Assembly (NCBI RefSeq): GCF_037042905.1
Contig: NC_087249.1
Coordinates: 11,528,001 to 11,592,000, forward strand
Direction: 5' to 3'
Source: Lytechinus pictus
Taxonomy: Eukaryota; Echinodermata; Echinoidea; Temnopleuroida; Toxopneustidae
Length of the DNA: 64,000 nt
The notes below the pieces were generated by a model. That model had not been told where the DNA came from. It saw only the letters and a list, made by a program, of their open reading frames with translations, and searched no databases. The translations under genes were made by a program, and so were the position numbers. Positions 11,867 to 22,994 of this stretch are shown here, piece after piece (the first letter of the stretch is position 1; every line of letters starts with the position of its first letter).

Positions 11867-12170
11867 ATAGGGGAAGTTTACCCTGAAGAAAAGTTAACTT
11901 TGTTGTGAAAATAGCAGAAAATTAATAATAAAAGAAAATATTGGTGAAGGTTTTATGAAAATCCATTTTAGATTAGGAAAGTTCATAGAATTTGACGTTT
12001 TGGATTCGTGACGTCATAAACGAACAGCTGCCCATTATGTTACTAATATAAAATGCTTAGATTTAAATTTTATTTTTAGAAACGGGTGCAAAATGATTTG
12101 TCTATGAAGGAAAACCATTTTCAATTTTCGGAGAAAGTGACATTTCATTTTTTTTTCCATATACGATATC
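11867..12170. mobile_element. MITE-A left-half copy
   Basis: Starts with GGGGAAGTTTACCCTGAAG and runs through the TTGGTGAAGGTTTTATG and CAGCTGCCCATTATG blocks shared with copy 1. The mirrored right arm is missing, so the copy is truncated. Confidence 0.65.
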
Positions 12171-12459
12171 ACACGCTTGAGGGATTTGCACCGGGGGGTG
12201 GGGCGGCCGACCTAATTTGGGCGCCCTGTGAACTTTTCCACAAAATTACGATCTTACGTATACCATTGACCTATGGGTCCATGCGTATACGTAAGCTCCC
12301 GAAGGGAAATATAGAGGTGGAAGTCTTTTCAGAAAATGGCGCCCACCCCCCCCCCCCTGGCAAACATAGGTAAATGCATTTTGAATAATCTAATTTCATA
12401 ATCACGTGAAAAAACAATCGAATATCACTTTTTTTTATGTGTTCATTAAAAAAATATAT
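12171..12459. other. Unassigned DNA with a small hairpin
   Basis: Includes the inverted pair TTACGTATAC and GTATACGTAA (about 12254-12293) and a C-run near 12346. The 95-codon frame crossing it is not protein-like. Confidence 0.4.
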
Positions 12460-13122
12460 CCATTAATATGTTGAAATAGGCATTATACCACTTTTTAAAA
12501 AGAATAAATGCGACCAGAAAGCATTGAATTTTAAGCACTTTGGGGTTTCAATTTTACTAAAATAATGTGAGTGGGAACTAACGTTTCTGGCAGGGGCGGA
12601 TCCTTCGCTAATTGGGGGGGGTGGAAAACTATTTTCATCTGTATATGTTTCCCAATCGAATATTCTATAAGCACTTTTTGTAACTATGAACATGATGGGT
12701 ATATGTGAGTGTATCTAAACAATTAATGCAAGCGCGAAACGCTCTGATATTCTGACCTCAAATTTGGAAAGTCTAAAAGCACTTTTGGTAATCAAGAGCA
12801 GGATGGGTACCTATCTCACCATTTTATGCAAGCGCAAAGCGCGAGCTGAATATTTTTTAATTCCCGACCCAAAACTGGACATTCTAAGCACTTTTTGAAA
12901 CCGGCATGAACAGGATGGGTATATCTTTCAAGATAGGCCTAGTTGATTGAAATCTTTTGATATTCTGGCCCGAAAATTTGGACTTATTCTGACCTCAAAT
13001 TTGGAAAGTCTATAAGCAATTTTGGTAATCAAGAACAGGATGGGTATTTATATCTATCCCAACATTTTATGCAAGCGCAAAGTGCGAGCTGAATATTTTT
13101 TAAATTCCCGATGACATTCTAA
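12460..13122 (+). repeat. ~107 bp tandem array, left part
   Basis: Degenerate units carry GAACAGGATGGGTATC, then GCAAGCGCGAAACGC, then CATTCTAAGCACTTTT. The anchor word AGGATGGG or a variant occurs near 12690, 12798, 12908 and 13031. The array continues at 15240 after an inserted foldback element. Confidence 0.75.
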
Positions 13123-15239
13123 GGGGTGTCTACAAAACAAAGACCTAAGACCCCATATATGTACTACCAAAAAAACTACAAAACTAAGACCCAACCAACT
13201 ACAAAACTAAGACCCTGTGTAAGAATCCCCGGTAATACTCATGGGTATGAAGCTTAGTCTGTGATCAAGACCAAGTTACACTATACCACCTATATCATAC
13301 TTAGACAAAACTACAAAACTAAGACCTAACCAACTACAAAACTAAGACCCTGTGTAATATTCATTGGTATGAGTCTAGTCTGTACTCCAGACCCAGTTTT
13401 GGAGATACACTTCACCTATCCTATGTACTCAATACAAAACTACAAAACTAAGACCCAACCAACTACAAAACTAAGACCCTGTGTAATATTCATTGGTATG
13501 AGTCTAGTCTGTACTCCACACCCAGTTTTGAAAATACACTTCACCTATCCTATGTACTCAATACAAAACTACAAAACTACAAAACTAAGACCCAACCAAC
13601 TACAAAACTAAGACCTCATCCCCTCATGTAATATTCATTGGTATGAGCCTAGTCTGTACTCCAGACCCAGTTTTGGAGATACACTTCACCTATCCATGTA
13701 CTCAGTACAAAACTACAAAACTAAGACCCAACCAACTACAAAACTAAGACCCTGTGTAATATTCATTGGTATGAGTCTAGTCTGTACTCCACACCCAGTT
13801 TTGAAAATACACTTCACCTATCCTATGTACTCAATACAAAACTACAAAACTACAAAACTAAGACCCTGTGTAATATTCATTAGTATGAGTCTAGTCTGTA
13901 CTCCAGACACAGTTTTGGAGAAACACTTCACCTAGCCTATTCACTTCACCTAGCCTATTTACTCCATACAAAACTACAAAACTAAGACCTAACCAACTAC
14001 AAAACTAAGACCCTGTGTAATATTCATTGGTATGAGTCTAGTCTGTACTCCACACCCAGTTTTGAAGATACACTACACCTATTCTAAAACTAAGACCTCA
14101 TGTAATATTCAATGGTATGAGCCTAGTCTGTACCCCAGACCCAGTTTTAGAGATACACTTTACCTATCCTATTTACTCAATACAAAACTACAAAACTAAG
14201 ACCTAACCAACTACAAAACTAAGACCCTGTGTAATATTCATTGGTATGAGCCTAGTCTGTACTCCAGACCCAGTATTGAAGATACACTTCACCTATTCTA
14301 TGACCTCAATACAAAACTACAAAACTAAGACCTAACCAACTACAAAACTAAGACCCTGTCAGTGTTATATTCATTGGTATGAGTCTAGTCTGTACTCCAG
14401 ACCCAGTTTTGAAGATACACTTCACCTATCCTATGTACTCAATACAAAACTACAAAACTAAGACACAACCAACTACAAAACTAAGACCCTGTGTTATATT
14501 CATTGGTATGAGTCTAGTCTGTACTCCAGACCCAGTTTTGAAGATACACTTCACCTAGCCTATGTACTCCATACAAAACTACAAAACTAAGACCCAACCA
14601 ACTACAAAACTAAGACCCTGCGTAATATTCATTAGTATGAGTCTAGTCTGTACTCCACACCCAGTTTTGTAGATACGCTTTACCTAGCCTATATGCACTC
14701 AATACAAAACTACAAAACTAAGACCTAGTTTTGTAGTTGATTGGGTCTTTGTTTTGTAGTTTTGTATTGAGTACATAGAATAGGTGAAGTGTTTCTCCCA
14801 AACTGGGTCTGGAGTACAGACTAGACTCATACCAATGAATATAACACAGGGTCTTAGTTTTGTAGTTGGTTGTGTCTTAGTTTTGGATTGAGTACATAGG
14901 ATAGGTGGAGCGTTTCTCCAAAACTGGGTCTGGAGTACAGACTAGACTCATACCAATGAATATTACACAGGGTCTTTAGTTTTGTAGTTGGTTGGGGGTT
15001 AGTTTTGTAGTTTTGTATTGAGTATATAGGATAGGTGAAGTGTTTCTCCAAAACTGGGTTTGGTGTACAGACTAGACTCATGCCAATGAATATTACACAT
15101 GCCCATGAGTATTACCAAAGATTACTTACACAGGGTCTTAGTTTTGTAGTTGGTTGGGTCTTAGTTTTGTAGTTTTTTTGGTAGTATATATATGGGGTCT
15201 TAGGTCTTAGGTCTTAGGTCTATGTTTTATAGACACCCC
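13123..15239. mobile_element. Foldback transposon with tandem-repeat arms
   Basis: Both ends read GGGGTGTCTA inward and are followed by matching inverted blocks (AGACCTAAGACC, CTACCAAAAAAACTAC). ATTCTAA is present directly outside each end (13116-13122 and 15240-15246), a 7 bp target duplication. Removing the element restores the host unit word CATTCTAAGCAC. The interior is about twelve direct copies of a ~130 bp unit (13140-14725) and about three inverted copies (14726-15230), so the arms are unequal. Unit length is often divisible by three, which creates repetitive open frames with no coding meaning. Confidence 0.85.
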
Positions 15240-15862
15240 ATTCTAAGCACTCATTTGAAACAATGAATAGGATGCTGGGTATCTTTCAAAATAGGCCTAA
15301 TTTATTGAATTTTTTTAATATTCTGGCCCGAAAATTTGGACATTCTAAGCACTATTGGTAGGCCTAATCATGAACAGGATGTGTATCTAATCATTAGTTA
15401 TGCGAGCGCAAAGCCCGAGCTTAAAATTTTGATATTCCGACCCAAAACTGGACATTCTAAGCACATTTTGAAATCATGAACAGGATAGGTATCTATCTAA
15501 ACAATTATTGTGCGAGTTCGAAGCACGAGCTGAAAAAAAATGTGAAATTCTGAACTCAAATTTGGACTTCTATAAGCACTTTTGGTAATCATCAACAATA
15601 TGGTCATCTAACTAAGCAATTGATGCGAACGCGAATTTTTTTTTTGTATTTCGACCCCGAATTCGGAAATTCTAAGCACTTATATCTTACCATGAACAGG
15701 ATCGTCACCTATACTAAACAATAATGTTGTGAGCGCGAAGAGCGAGATGTAAATTTTTGATATTCTGACCTAAAATAAGGAGTTTCTGAGCACTTTTGGT
15801 AATCATGAACAGGATGGGCATCTAATTCTGCATTTGATTCGAGCGCAAGCCCCAAACTCATG
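15240..15862 (+). repeat. ~107 bp tandem array, right part
   Basis: Continuation of the array at 12460. Anchor words recur near 15265, 15372, 15478, 15596, 15695 and 15806. Unit divergence is high. Confidence 0.75.
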
Positions 15863-15864
15863 TG

Positions 15865-16100
15865 AAACATACATTTGGCGCCCCCGGTCAAACATCAATT
15901 TGGCACCTATCCCCCCCCCCCCCACGAAATTAAGGTCATTTTGATGCCCCTTCATTTCAGGTCAATTTGGAGTCCGCGAGTCAAGCATCAATTTGGCGCC
16001 CCCGCCCACATGTGAAACATGAATTTGGCGCCCCAGGACAAACATCAAATTGGCACCCCTTTGTCGAATATCAACTCTGCGGCCCTGGGTCAAACACAAA
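15865..16100 (+). repeat. ~27 bp minisatellite (left part)
   Basis: Units centre on CATCAATTTGGCGCCCC with a variable CCGGGTCAAA spacer. The same repeat resumes at 18355 and 19985, so the LINE and foldback between them are insertions into this array. Confidence 0.7.
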
Positions 16101-17860
16101 TTCAGTGATCAGAAATGTTTTTAAAGCGCCACTTAAGGTTTCAAAGATAAAACAGGTAATCATAAATGATCAAGTTGTGGATGATAACAGTGTTATTGTA
16201 GAAGAGTTCAACAATTATTTTTGTAATATTGGTCCAAATTTACAGGCGGCTATTCCACCCTGTCAAAAAACCTGTGCTGACTTCTTGTCTGAGCCTACTT
16301 TGGAAAGTCTATTTTATTTGCCTACAAGTGAGGAAGAGATGACTGATGTGGTTAGATCTCTCAAAAGTAAAAAGAGCCCAGGCTGTGATAATATTAAAAA
16401 TGAACTTATTAAACATGTTATTGTAGGAATCTTGACACATCTTACTCACATCTTTAATCTTTTAATGTCAAATGGCATTGTGCCTAGAAGCATGAAAATT
16501 GCAAAAGTTGTGCCAATTTTTAAGAAAGGCAACCCTGAATTGTTGACCAATTATCGTCCAATTTCTTTGTTGACATCTTTTTCAAAAATCCTTGAAAAAC
16601 TCATATATGCAAGGGTCATACAATTCTTTAAAAAGTCAAATATCTTTTCGAATTTTCAATTTGGGTTTCGCGAGAAGCATACAACTACACATGCCATTTT
16701 GTACTTTGTTGATAAGGTTGCCACTGCCTTGGATAATTACTTGAGCACAATTGGTATATTCTTGGATTTTTCCAAGGCTTTTGATATAGTTGATCATAAA
16801 ATTTTGCTACATAAGTTATCCCATTATGGAGTGAGAGGTGTTGCCCTTGAGTGGTTTAGGAGTTATCTCACTGAAAGGAGACAATTTGTATCTTTGAATA
16901 GAATTAATTCCAGCTTGCAAACTGTTACATGTGGTGTACCTCAGGGGTCTCTTCTAGGACCTCTCTTATTCATACTGTATATAAATGATTTTCAAAATTC
17001 ATCAACCAAATTATCCTTTATTTTCTTTGCTGATGATTCTAGTGTATTTTTTTCACATAGGAATCCTCTAACCCTGATAGAAACAGAGAATTGTGAATTG
17101 AAGAATGTTATCTTGTGGGTTCAAGCCAATAGATTATCACTTAATTTTCAAAAGACAAATTATATGCTTTTTAGCAATTCCTTAAAAATGCTGCCTGGCA
17201 ATGTAATGTTTAATAATGTCTGTCTTGAAGAGTAACCTCAACTAAATTTCTTGGGTTATTTATTGATGAGAAATTGAACTGGAAACTTCATGTAAATAAT
17301 CTCTGCAAACTGTTGTAAAAAAATACCGGTGTTATATACAAGTTGAGATCAGTTTTCCCTAAAGAAATTGTATTTATATTATATTCCTCATTAATTGTTC
17401 CTCACTTAAACTACGGTGTGCTTGCCTGGGGCAACTCACTTAAAACGCAAGTACAAAAATTATTCATTGTTCAGAAGAGAGCTATTAGAAGTATATATGT
17501 AATGTCAGTTATCGTGCCCATACAAATGTTTTATTTCATGACAATCACTTATTGAAAGTGGAAGATATTTACTTTATGCAGCTAGGATCTTTTATGTATG
17601 ATTTTGATTCAGGAATTCTCCCTTCAGCCCTGGCACTGATATTTAAGAAAAATAGTCAAGTACACAATTACAATACTAGACAATCTTCCACTCTCCATAT
17701 ATCTCGTGCAAGAACAAAGTTCACTTTGGGCACTCTAGTTTGCACTGGACCCAGGTTTTGGAATGCACTTGACCCTGACATTACACATGCTGTCAGTTCT
17801 ACAGTGTTTAAACGAAAATTGAAATGTTATTTACTGAGTAACTATGGAAGTGATTCGTAA
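16101..17860 (+). pseudogene. Broken jockey/CR1-superfamily reverse transcriptase
   Basis: A 5'-truncated LINE ORF2. Visible RT motifs: SPGCDN, PIFKKGNPELLTNYRPISLL, QFGFREKHTTTHAI, FLDFSKAFDIVDHKIL, CGVPQGSLLGPLLF and the catalytic FADD followed by SS where many relatives have T. The endonuclease is missing. The frame breaks near 17225 (a shift that puts a stop after CLEE), again at an in-frame TAA about 17316, and shifts once more between about 17490 and 17552. The C-terminal part (NYNTRQSS, GPRFWNAL) is typical of the family. The apparent Met at 15967 lies in the minisatellite and is not a real start. Exact clade is uncertain. Confidence 0.85.
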
Positions 17861-18310
17861 AGCCTATTTTTCGTGTGTTATTTATCAGTTAATGATAAAT
17901 TATCAATACGTTTCATCCCCCCCCCCTTTCCCGGGCCTGGCTGGTCTCTGTCCTCATGTCCCCTTTTTGTCCCTTTTGTACATAAATGTGTCCCTCTTCT
18001 CTCCCCGCCTCTCTCTTTAGTTATCATAGTATATTATATTGCCATTTCTGTGTTGTTTATCCAATGTTTTTTTAATTCGTAATGAGGAACCTTAATTTAC
18101 AAGCATTGCTTCACTTAGGTCTCCTCGTCTTCCTTTAAAATTATTTCTTTTCTGTCTTAAGCTGTATAATGTATTTAAAAACAATGTTTTCTGCATACTC
18201 TGTTTTATGTATACCTGTATGTTTTATCATGAACTCTGCTCATTGTTTCATACACACTTGTATGTTTGTCATGTATTCAAACTCAAAGTTGGAAGACAAA
18301 TAAAATGAAC
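17861..18310 (+). repeat. 3'-UTR of the broken LINE
   Basis: T-rich sequence following the RT C-terminus, containing a C-run (17918-17926) and ending with AATAAA (18299-18304) in GACAAATAAAATGAAC. It belongs to the same LINE insertion. Confidence 0.55.
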
Positions 18311-18312
18311 TT

Positions 18313-18354
18313 ATGATTAAACATTTTTTTTTTTTTTTTTTTAATGATTAAACC
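18313..18354 (-). repeat. Poly(T) flanked by 10 bp direct repeat
   Basis: ATGATTAAAC at 18313-18322 is repeated at 18345-18354, flanking twenty T. On the minus strand this looks like an A-tail insertion with its own target duplication. Confidence 0.6.
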
Positions 18355-18408
18355 AAACTCCAGAAATGCCCCCTCGGTTGAACATAAAACCAAACTCCAG
18401 AAAGGCTC
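18355..18408 (+). repeat. ~27 bp minisatellite (middle part)
   Basis: CCAGAAATGCCCCCTCGG then TTGAACATAAA, repeated closely at 19990-20020. It is a segment of the array interrupted by neighbouring insertions. Confidence 0.6.
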
Positions 18409-18672
18409 GGTGTAAAAATGACAGAGGTAAAAATGGCAAAGGTAAAAATGGCAGAGGTAAAAATGGCAAAGGTAAAAATGGCAGAGGAATAAATAGCAGC
18501 GGTTATAATGGCAGAGGTAAAAATGGCTGAGGTAAAAATGATAACACTTGAGTTAGTATTTCTTATTTTTTTCCTGGACTAACATGCACGACCTTCTCAT
18601 GTCAAATCGCTCTTCTAATATTCAAATTTGAAGAACACTTTGGATCCCAATTATTGTACTTAATTCATTACA

Positions 18673-19145
18673 GGGGAAATTCACACTGACATAAACTTTA
18701 TCAAAATGATATAGGTGAGGGTTTTAGGGAATCCATCAAAGATTTAAAAAGCTACTCAAATTTTACATGTTAATGGGGACTTCATTTGCGAGCAGTTCTC
18801 CCCATATATGGTGTAATAAAAAAATATCAATGAAATGTCATTTTCAAAAAAAAAAAAAAAATGGTTTTAATTGTACCTTAAGTATATAAACATACAAATA
18901 ATTTCACATCCGCTCCTAAAAGATTTTTTTAGTAATCATGAACCACTGATTAAAAAATTTGAAAAGTAGACATTTTGGTGCATAAAATACGGGGTAGTTA
19001 CTAGTATATGACGTCACAGATCAAAAACTCAAACTTCTAATAAATTTCTTAATCTTTGATGGGTTTTCCGCAAACCTTCACCATTATATTTTACTGCTAT
19101 TTTTACAGTAAACCAATCGTCAGGGTGAATTTCCCCTTCAAAACA
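18673..19145. mobile_element. MITE-A complete copy (nested)
   Basis: Begins GGGGAAATTCACACTGAC, with TAGGTGAGGGTTTTAGG and CCATCAAAGATTTAAAAAG, and ends with the inverted counterpart (TTAATCTTTGATGGG, then CAGGGTGAATTTCCCC). It is the only copy in the window with both ends, about 470 bp, and shows the family's full structure. Confidence 0.75.
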
Positions 19146-19825
19146 GGTTGATAGAATGGTACCTAAGAAACACCTATAAATTAAAATCCCTGATTCGCTA
19201 CACATTTCAAAATTCATGCGATACCCGTTACCATAGAAACTAGTTAAGGAACCTGATATCCACTTGGACAGTGGACTAGCTGCAATGACATGAATGAGGT
19301 ATAACTCTGAAAAAATGAACACTAGTTGCTATCATTATATCATTTACATTAAACTTTATACGTACCATATCAATATCTATTCGGATCCATTATGATGTTG
19401 AAATGTGAAAAATTACTTTTATTACAGAACGTTTTGTTATTTTTCTGTTATCCAAGTTATGCAAGTGGTTCAAAGAAATCCCGAAATCGTCTATTTCAGT
19501 GTGTTAATGGTAGTGCACATTGGCTTTTACATTACAATTAGTTTGGTATGTATGTGATGAAGTGCTGTTCTACTATATTACGAGGTGGCCAAGATAAATT
19601 TATTCATCACTCACTAATTGAAATCATTTTGGCATGAAAATGTTTGAGTTTAATCATATCAACGATAAAGTATAGACCTAAAATGATGAAAAAAATCCGA
19701 ATAATATCTCATCAGTTCATAATACTCATTTTGTCGATAGGAGTCCATTCAAGGTCAATAATTATGACTGATATTAACTAGAAAGGTTATATATTTTCCT
19801 TGCTGATCTAGCATGTCATGATCTT
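19146..19825. other. Unique core of the second foldback
   Basis: AT-rich sequence between the nested MITE-A and the right repeat arm. The minus-strand 97-codon frame at 19029-19322 overlaps the MITE and is not convincing. No supported gene. Confidence 0.4.
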
Positions 19826-19986
19826 TATACCTCTGTCATTTTTGCCTCTGCCATTATCAATTACCTCTGCCATTTTTACCTCTGCCATTGTTACCTCTGC
19901 CATTTTTACCTCTGCCATTTTTTACCTCTGCCATTTTTACCTTTGCCATTATTACCTCTGCCATTTTTACCTCTGCCATTTTTACC

Positions 19987-20135
19987 CGGCACCTCCAGAA
20001 ATGCCCCCTCGGTTGAACATAAAGTCGGCGCCCCATAGACCGGACATCAATTCGGCGCTCCAATATTCCGCGCCCCATAAATCGGACTTCGATTGCGTGC
20101 TCCTAGGTCGAACATCAATTCGGCGCCACATCCCC
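19987..20135 (+). repeat. ~27 bp minisatellite (right part)
   Basis: Units such as GACATCAATTCGGCGC and GAACATCAATTCGGCGCC match the array at 15865. Confidence 0.65.
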
Positions 20136-20250
20136 CCTCCCCTCTTCTTGTTCTTTCCTTCTGTCTTCCTTTCCTCCTTTTTCTCTTTTTCTTTCCCTCC
20201 TTTTTCTACCCCTTTTCTTTTTCTCTCTTTTCTTCCTCTTTTAGGCGCTC
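20136..20250 (+). repeat. Pyrimidine-rich tract
   Basis: Almost only C and T for about 110 bp. The open frames across it are compositional artefacts. Confidence 0.6.
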
Positions 20251-20308
20251 CCCTTTTCGCCTATACCCGCCCTCCAGATTACGCGCATGGATTGTGTAGA
20301 AAAGTTGC

Positions 20309-20429
20309 TCGCATAATTATTATGACGTCAAAAATAAAATGATTTAAATTCTAATAACTTTTTTATTCTTTGATGGATTTTTCTCAAACCTTCGGCAATA
20401 TTTTTTATTATTTGAACTTCCCCTTTAAG
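20309..20429. mobile_element. MITE-A right-half copy
   Basis: TTTGATGGATTTTTCTC then CAAACCTTCGGC and the terminal GAACTTCCCCTTTAAGG correspond to the right arm of MITE-A. The left half is absent. Confidence 0.65.
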
Positions 20430-20838
20430 GTAGCCTCAGGAGAGTCGGAATCTCTCGCTCACTGTCACTTCCTCGAATGCATGGCGTCAGAAAAGAAATC
20501 TCAACTAGAAATAAACCAATTACCAAATAAAATAAATTATCAAGAACAAATTAAATCATTTCAATTAAGTTATACATTTTTGTATGAGTGATAAAAGTGA
20601 TTAAGGCGAACACTTTTCTCATTGATAAATCCATGAATATCTTCCAAGTAATGATTCCAATACCTAAACAAATAGGCTTACTAATATAATGCATGTTTTT
20701 TTTTTCATAAGTTAAATAGAGGCAAAAAGTGTCTTTTGCTAACCCTATCACTTTTAGTGGTTGTATACCGCTTTCTACTTATTTTGAGTATTTTGTTGTT
20801 TTTACTTTTCCTTGTACCTAACCGCGTTTTCAAACAAA

Positions 20839-21026
20839 CACAGTAAAAAAAATTGTTTAAGCCTGTCACTTTAAAAACAAGTTGTTTAAACTTTTTGTAA
20901 TTGTTTAAAATTTTTAAGCAACTTGTTTAAAAAGTTTAAATAGTTGTTTAAAATGTTTAAACAATACTTGTTAGAGTTACGGGCTCAACCAACATGGTTA
21001 AAAAAATAAACAGCGTTTTTACAGTG
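20839..21026. mobile_element. MITE-C copy 1
   Basis: The ends are ACACAGTAAAAA and its inverse TTTTTACAGTGT. The inside is rich in GTTTAAA-type words with an inverted TTGTTTAA pattern. Relatives lie at 25115 and 25501. About 190 bp, non-coding. Confidence 0.6.
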
Positions 21027-21317
21027 TATGATTAAAAACCACTCTTAAATCCTAATAACAAACTGTAAGCCCATATTATGAATCTGTATAAAATTCTCTA
21101 AAATTCACCCTTCAATATGAGAATAGGCTCGCGGTCGCAATTATTTGTAAACAGAGGTATATAATGCTTGCATGTATACAGATGGACTTACACCTATAGT
21201 ATTTCTAAAACGTATATACCGTCAAATAAATTTGCTTGTGTTTCTACACATTAGGCCTTTCATGCCTATAATATACACGAGGGTTAATTTGAGACGAAAT
21301 AAATAGTAACGTTTCCT

Positions 21318-21876
21318 GAAGGGGTACTACGGGTTGAAAAAAAAATCTAAATAAATAGAGTAAAATAAGTTGAGCAAAAAGATGAAAATTTCATAAAAAT
21401 CTGATAACAAAGTTTCTTAATTTTAAAGTTTAGCAATAAGTTTGTGAAAACAGCTTTATTCACGTCATGAATATTCATCAAGTGGACTGATTATGTCACA
21501 CCCCCACTTTCCCCAGGCCTTTTTTTATGTTATTACTTGAAATCATAATTTATTTGTATAAATTATGTGTGAATGATTATGTCTCCCTTATAATGTAATA
21601 AGTTGCAGCAAATAATATCTAATGCATTAATTCAGTTGTCAATTCAATTTTCAGTCTATTATGAAAGACAAAAGAACAAGTGGCAATATGATAACAGTTT
21701 TGCTCATTGAATATTCATGAAGACATGCACCGAACTGTTTTCCCGAAATAATGCAAATCTTTAAAACGTTGTTCTTCCATGTCCGATTTCGATGAAATTT
21801 TCAGTGTATTGTTTGTCTGATTTTTGTTTTAATTATGTTCAAATCATATAATTTTTAGCCTGGAGTACCCCTTTTA
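21318..21876. mobile_element. MITE-B copy 2
   Basis: The left end GAAGGGGTACTACGGG is mirrored at the right by CCTGGAGTACCCCTTTT. Internal blocks (ATGAAAATTTCATAAAAATC, CATGAATATTCATCAAGTGG) match the layout of copy 1 at 4713. Confidence 0.65.
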
Positions 21877-22640
21877 AGCTAACCTCCAATATTCAAACAA
21901 GAATTTTTCGCTCGGTTGCTATGCGCTTCCTTGTAGACAGTGAGTAAAAATTGCAGAGGGTATATTGCAGCCTCGCCGCTTTTTCCATTTACATATTCCT
22001 TTGAAAAACAAACAAACAAATCATTTGATAATTCAATCATGTCAAGGATTGTGAATTTTTTTTTTAAAGTACCTCTTCAAAGAATAGTTAATAAAAGCGG
22101 TGGGGGGGGGATCTGCATTCTTCTTCAGGAGCAGGTCAAGGGCAGTGGAACCGGGGGCATTTGCCCCAGACCCCCCAAAAATCGTGGAGGAAATGATGGC
22201 TTTCAAAAGTTAATTATCTTTTCTTTGTAATGTATTTCATATTGTGAAACATGTGCATTTTTCCCACATTTTCTTTTTTCGCCCTTGTACAGAACAGAGA
22301 AGACATAATTGGATGAATAATGCTTTATCATTATTATTTATGTTGAAAAATGTTTTTTGGCATCTTAATTTAAACTTAAAGTTATAATACACTCAAGGGC
22401 AGGGACCACGGAGTATCACGGGGTAGCAAAATTAGGTCCTACTAAAATATTTGCCCCACTCCCACCCAATCCATTTCACTAAGGCCTAAATGCAATTATC
22501 ACACTTTTTCTTTATGTGATTACGCAAAATGCATTAATGAATTTAAACCTATTTTGATATAAAGGAGTAGGAGGAAGACAAGCGAAAAAATAAATTAAGA
22601 AGAAATTAGAATAAAGGTTGAATGAAGAAGCCCTACATTA
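21877..22640. other. Unassigned intergenic DNA
   Basis: No supported gene. It contains a G-run at about 22101-22108 and a GTGGAACCGGGGGCATTTGC patch (about 22145) resembling 9410. Confidence 0.4.
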
Positions 22641-22644
22641 AAAA

Positions 22645-22756
22645 GAAGGAGGAGGAGGAGAAGGAAGAGGAGAAGGGGGAGGAGGAGGAGAAGAAGAAGA
22701 AGGAGAAGAAGGAAGAGAAGAAGGAGGGGGAGGAGGAGGAGGAGAAGAAGAAGTTT
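22645..22756 (+). repeat. Purine (GGA/GAA) tract
   Basis: About 110 bp made almost only of GGA and GAA triplets, giving a Glu/Lys-only frame that is compositional rather than coding. Confidence 0.8.
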
Positions 22757-22876
22757 GAAATTGAAATTCAAATAGGCCTGAATAGGCTCGACTGTATTTT
22801 TTTTTTTTCATTAAAATCAGTCATCTCCCTTTCCGTTTATGGCGTTGTACTGCATTCAAAACCGCTTGATCTATCA

Positions 22877-22900
22877 AAAAGAAAGAAAGAAAGAAAGAAA
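22877..22900 (+). repeat. (GAAA)n microsatellite
   Basis: Five or so tandem AAGA/GAAA units. Confidence 0.8.
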
Positions 22901-22990
22901 CAGTCGTTTAAATTTAGGACTCTCTTATCACATCTACGGTATACAAGCAATGCTTTTTAGTGGATTCCCTCATTTCCATACACGCTTAAT
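22901..22990 (+). repeat. LINE 3'-UTR fragment
   Basis: TACAAGCAATGC then TTTTTAGTGGATTCCCTCAT is close to 50155-50195. Probably a shared LINE 3'-UTR block. Confidence 0.35.
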
Positions 22991-22994
22991 ATTA

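Larger units (their letters stand above)
18409..19986. mobile_element. Foldback element with 15 bp repeat arms
   Basis: The left arm (18412-18540) is built from tandem GGTAAAAATGGCAGA units. The right arm (19826-19986) is the same array inverted (TCTGCCATTTTTACC). Both sides are flanked by the 27 bp minisatellite. The centre carries a full MITE-A copy. No transposase is present. The exact ends and target duplication cannot be fixed by eye. Confidence 0.7.

Noticed and set aside
13369..15081. Repetitive frames beginning MSLVCTP
   Set aside because: Translations of the foldback element's ~130 bp units, present on both strands because the arms are inverted.
13123..15239. CRISPR-like array
   Set aside because: Units are ~130 bp without unique spacers, partly inverted, in an animal genome. 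Structure and target duplication show a foldback transposon.
15967..16100. N-terminal ~45 codons of the long LINE frame
   Set aside because: This part reads the 27 bp minisatellite. Real RT similarity begins only after about 16100.
22622..22960. 112-codon Glu/Lys frame
   Set aside because: Translation of the GGA/GAA tract running into repeat DNA.
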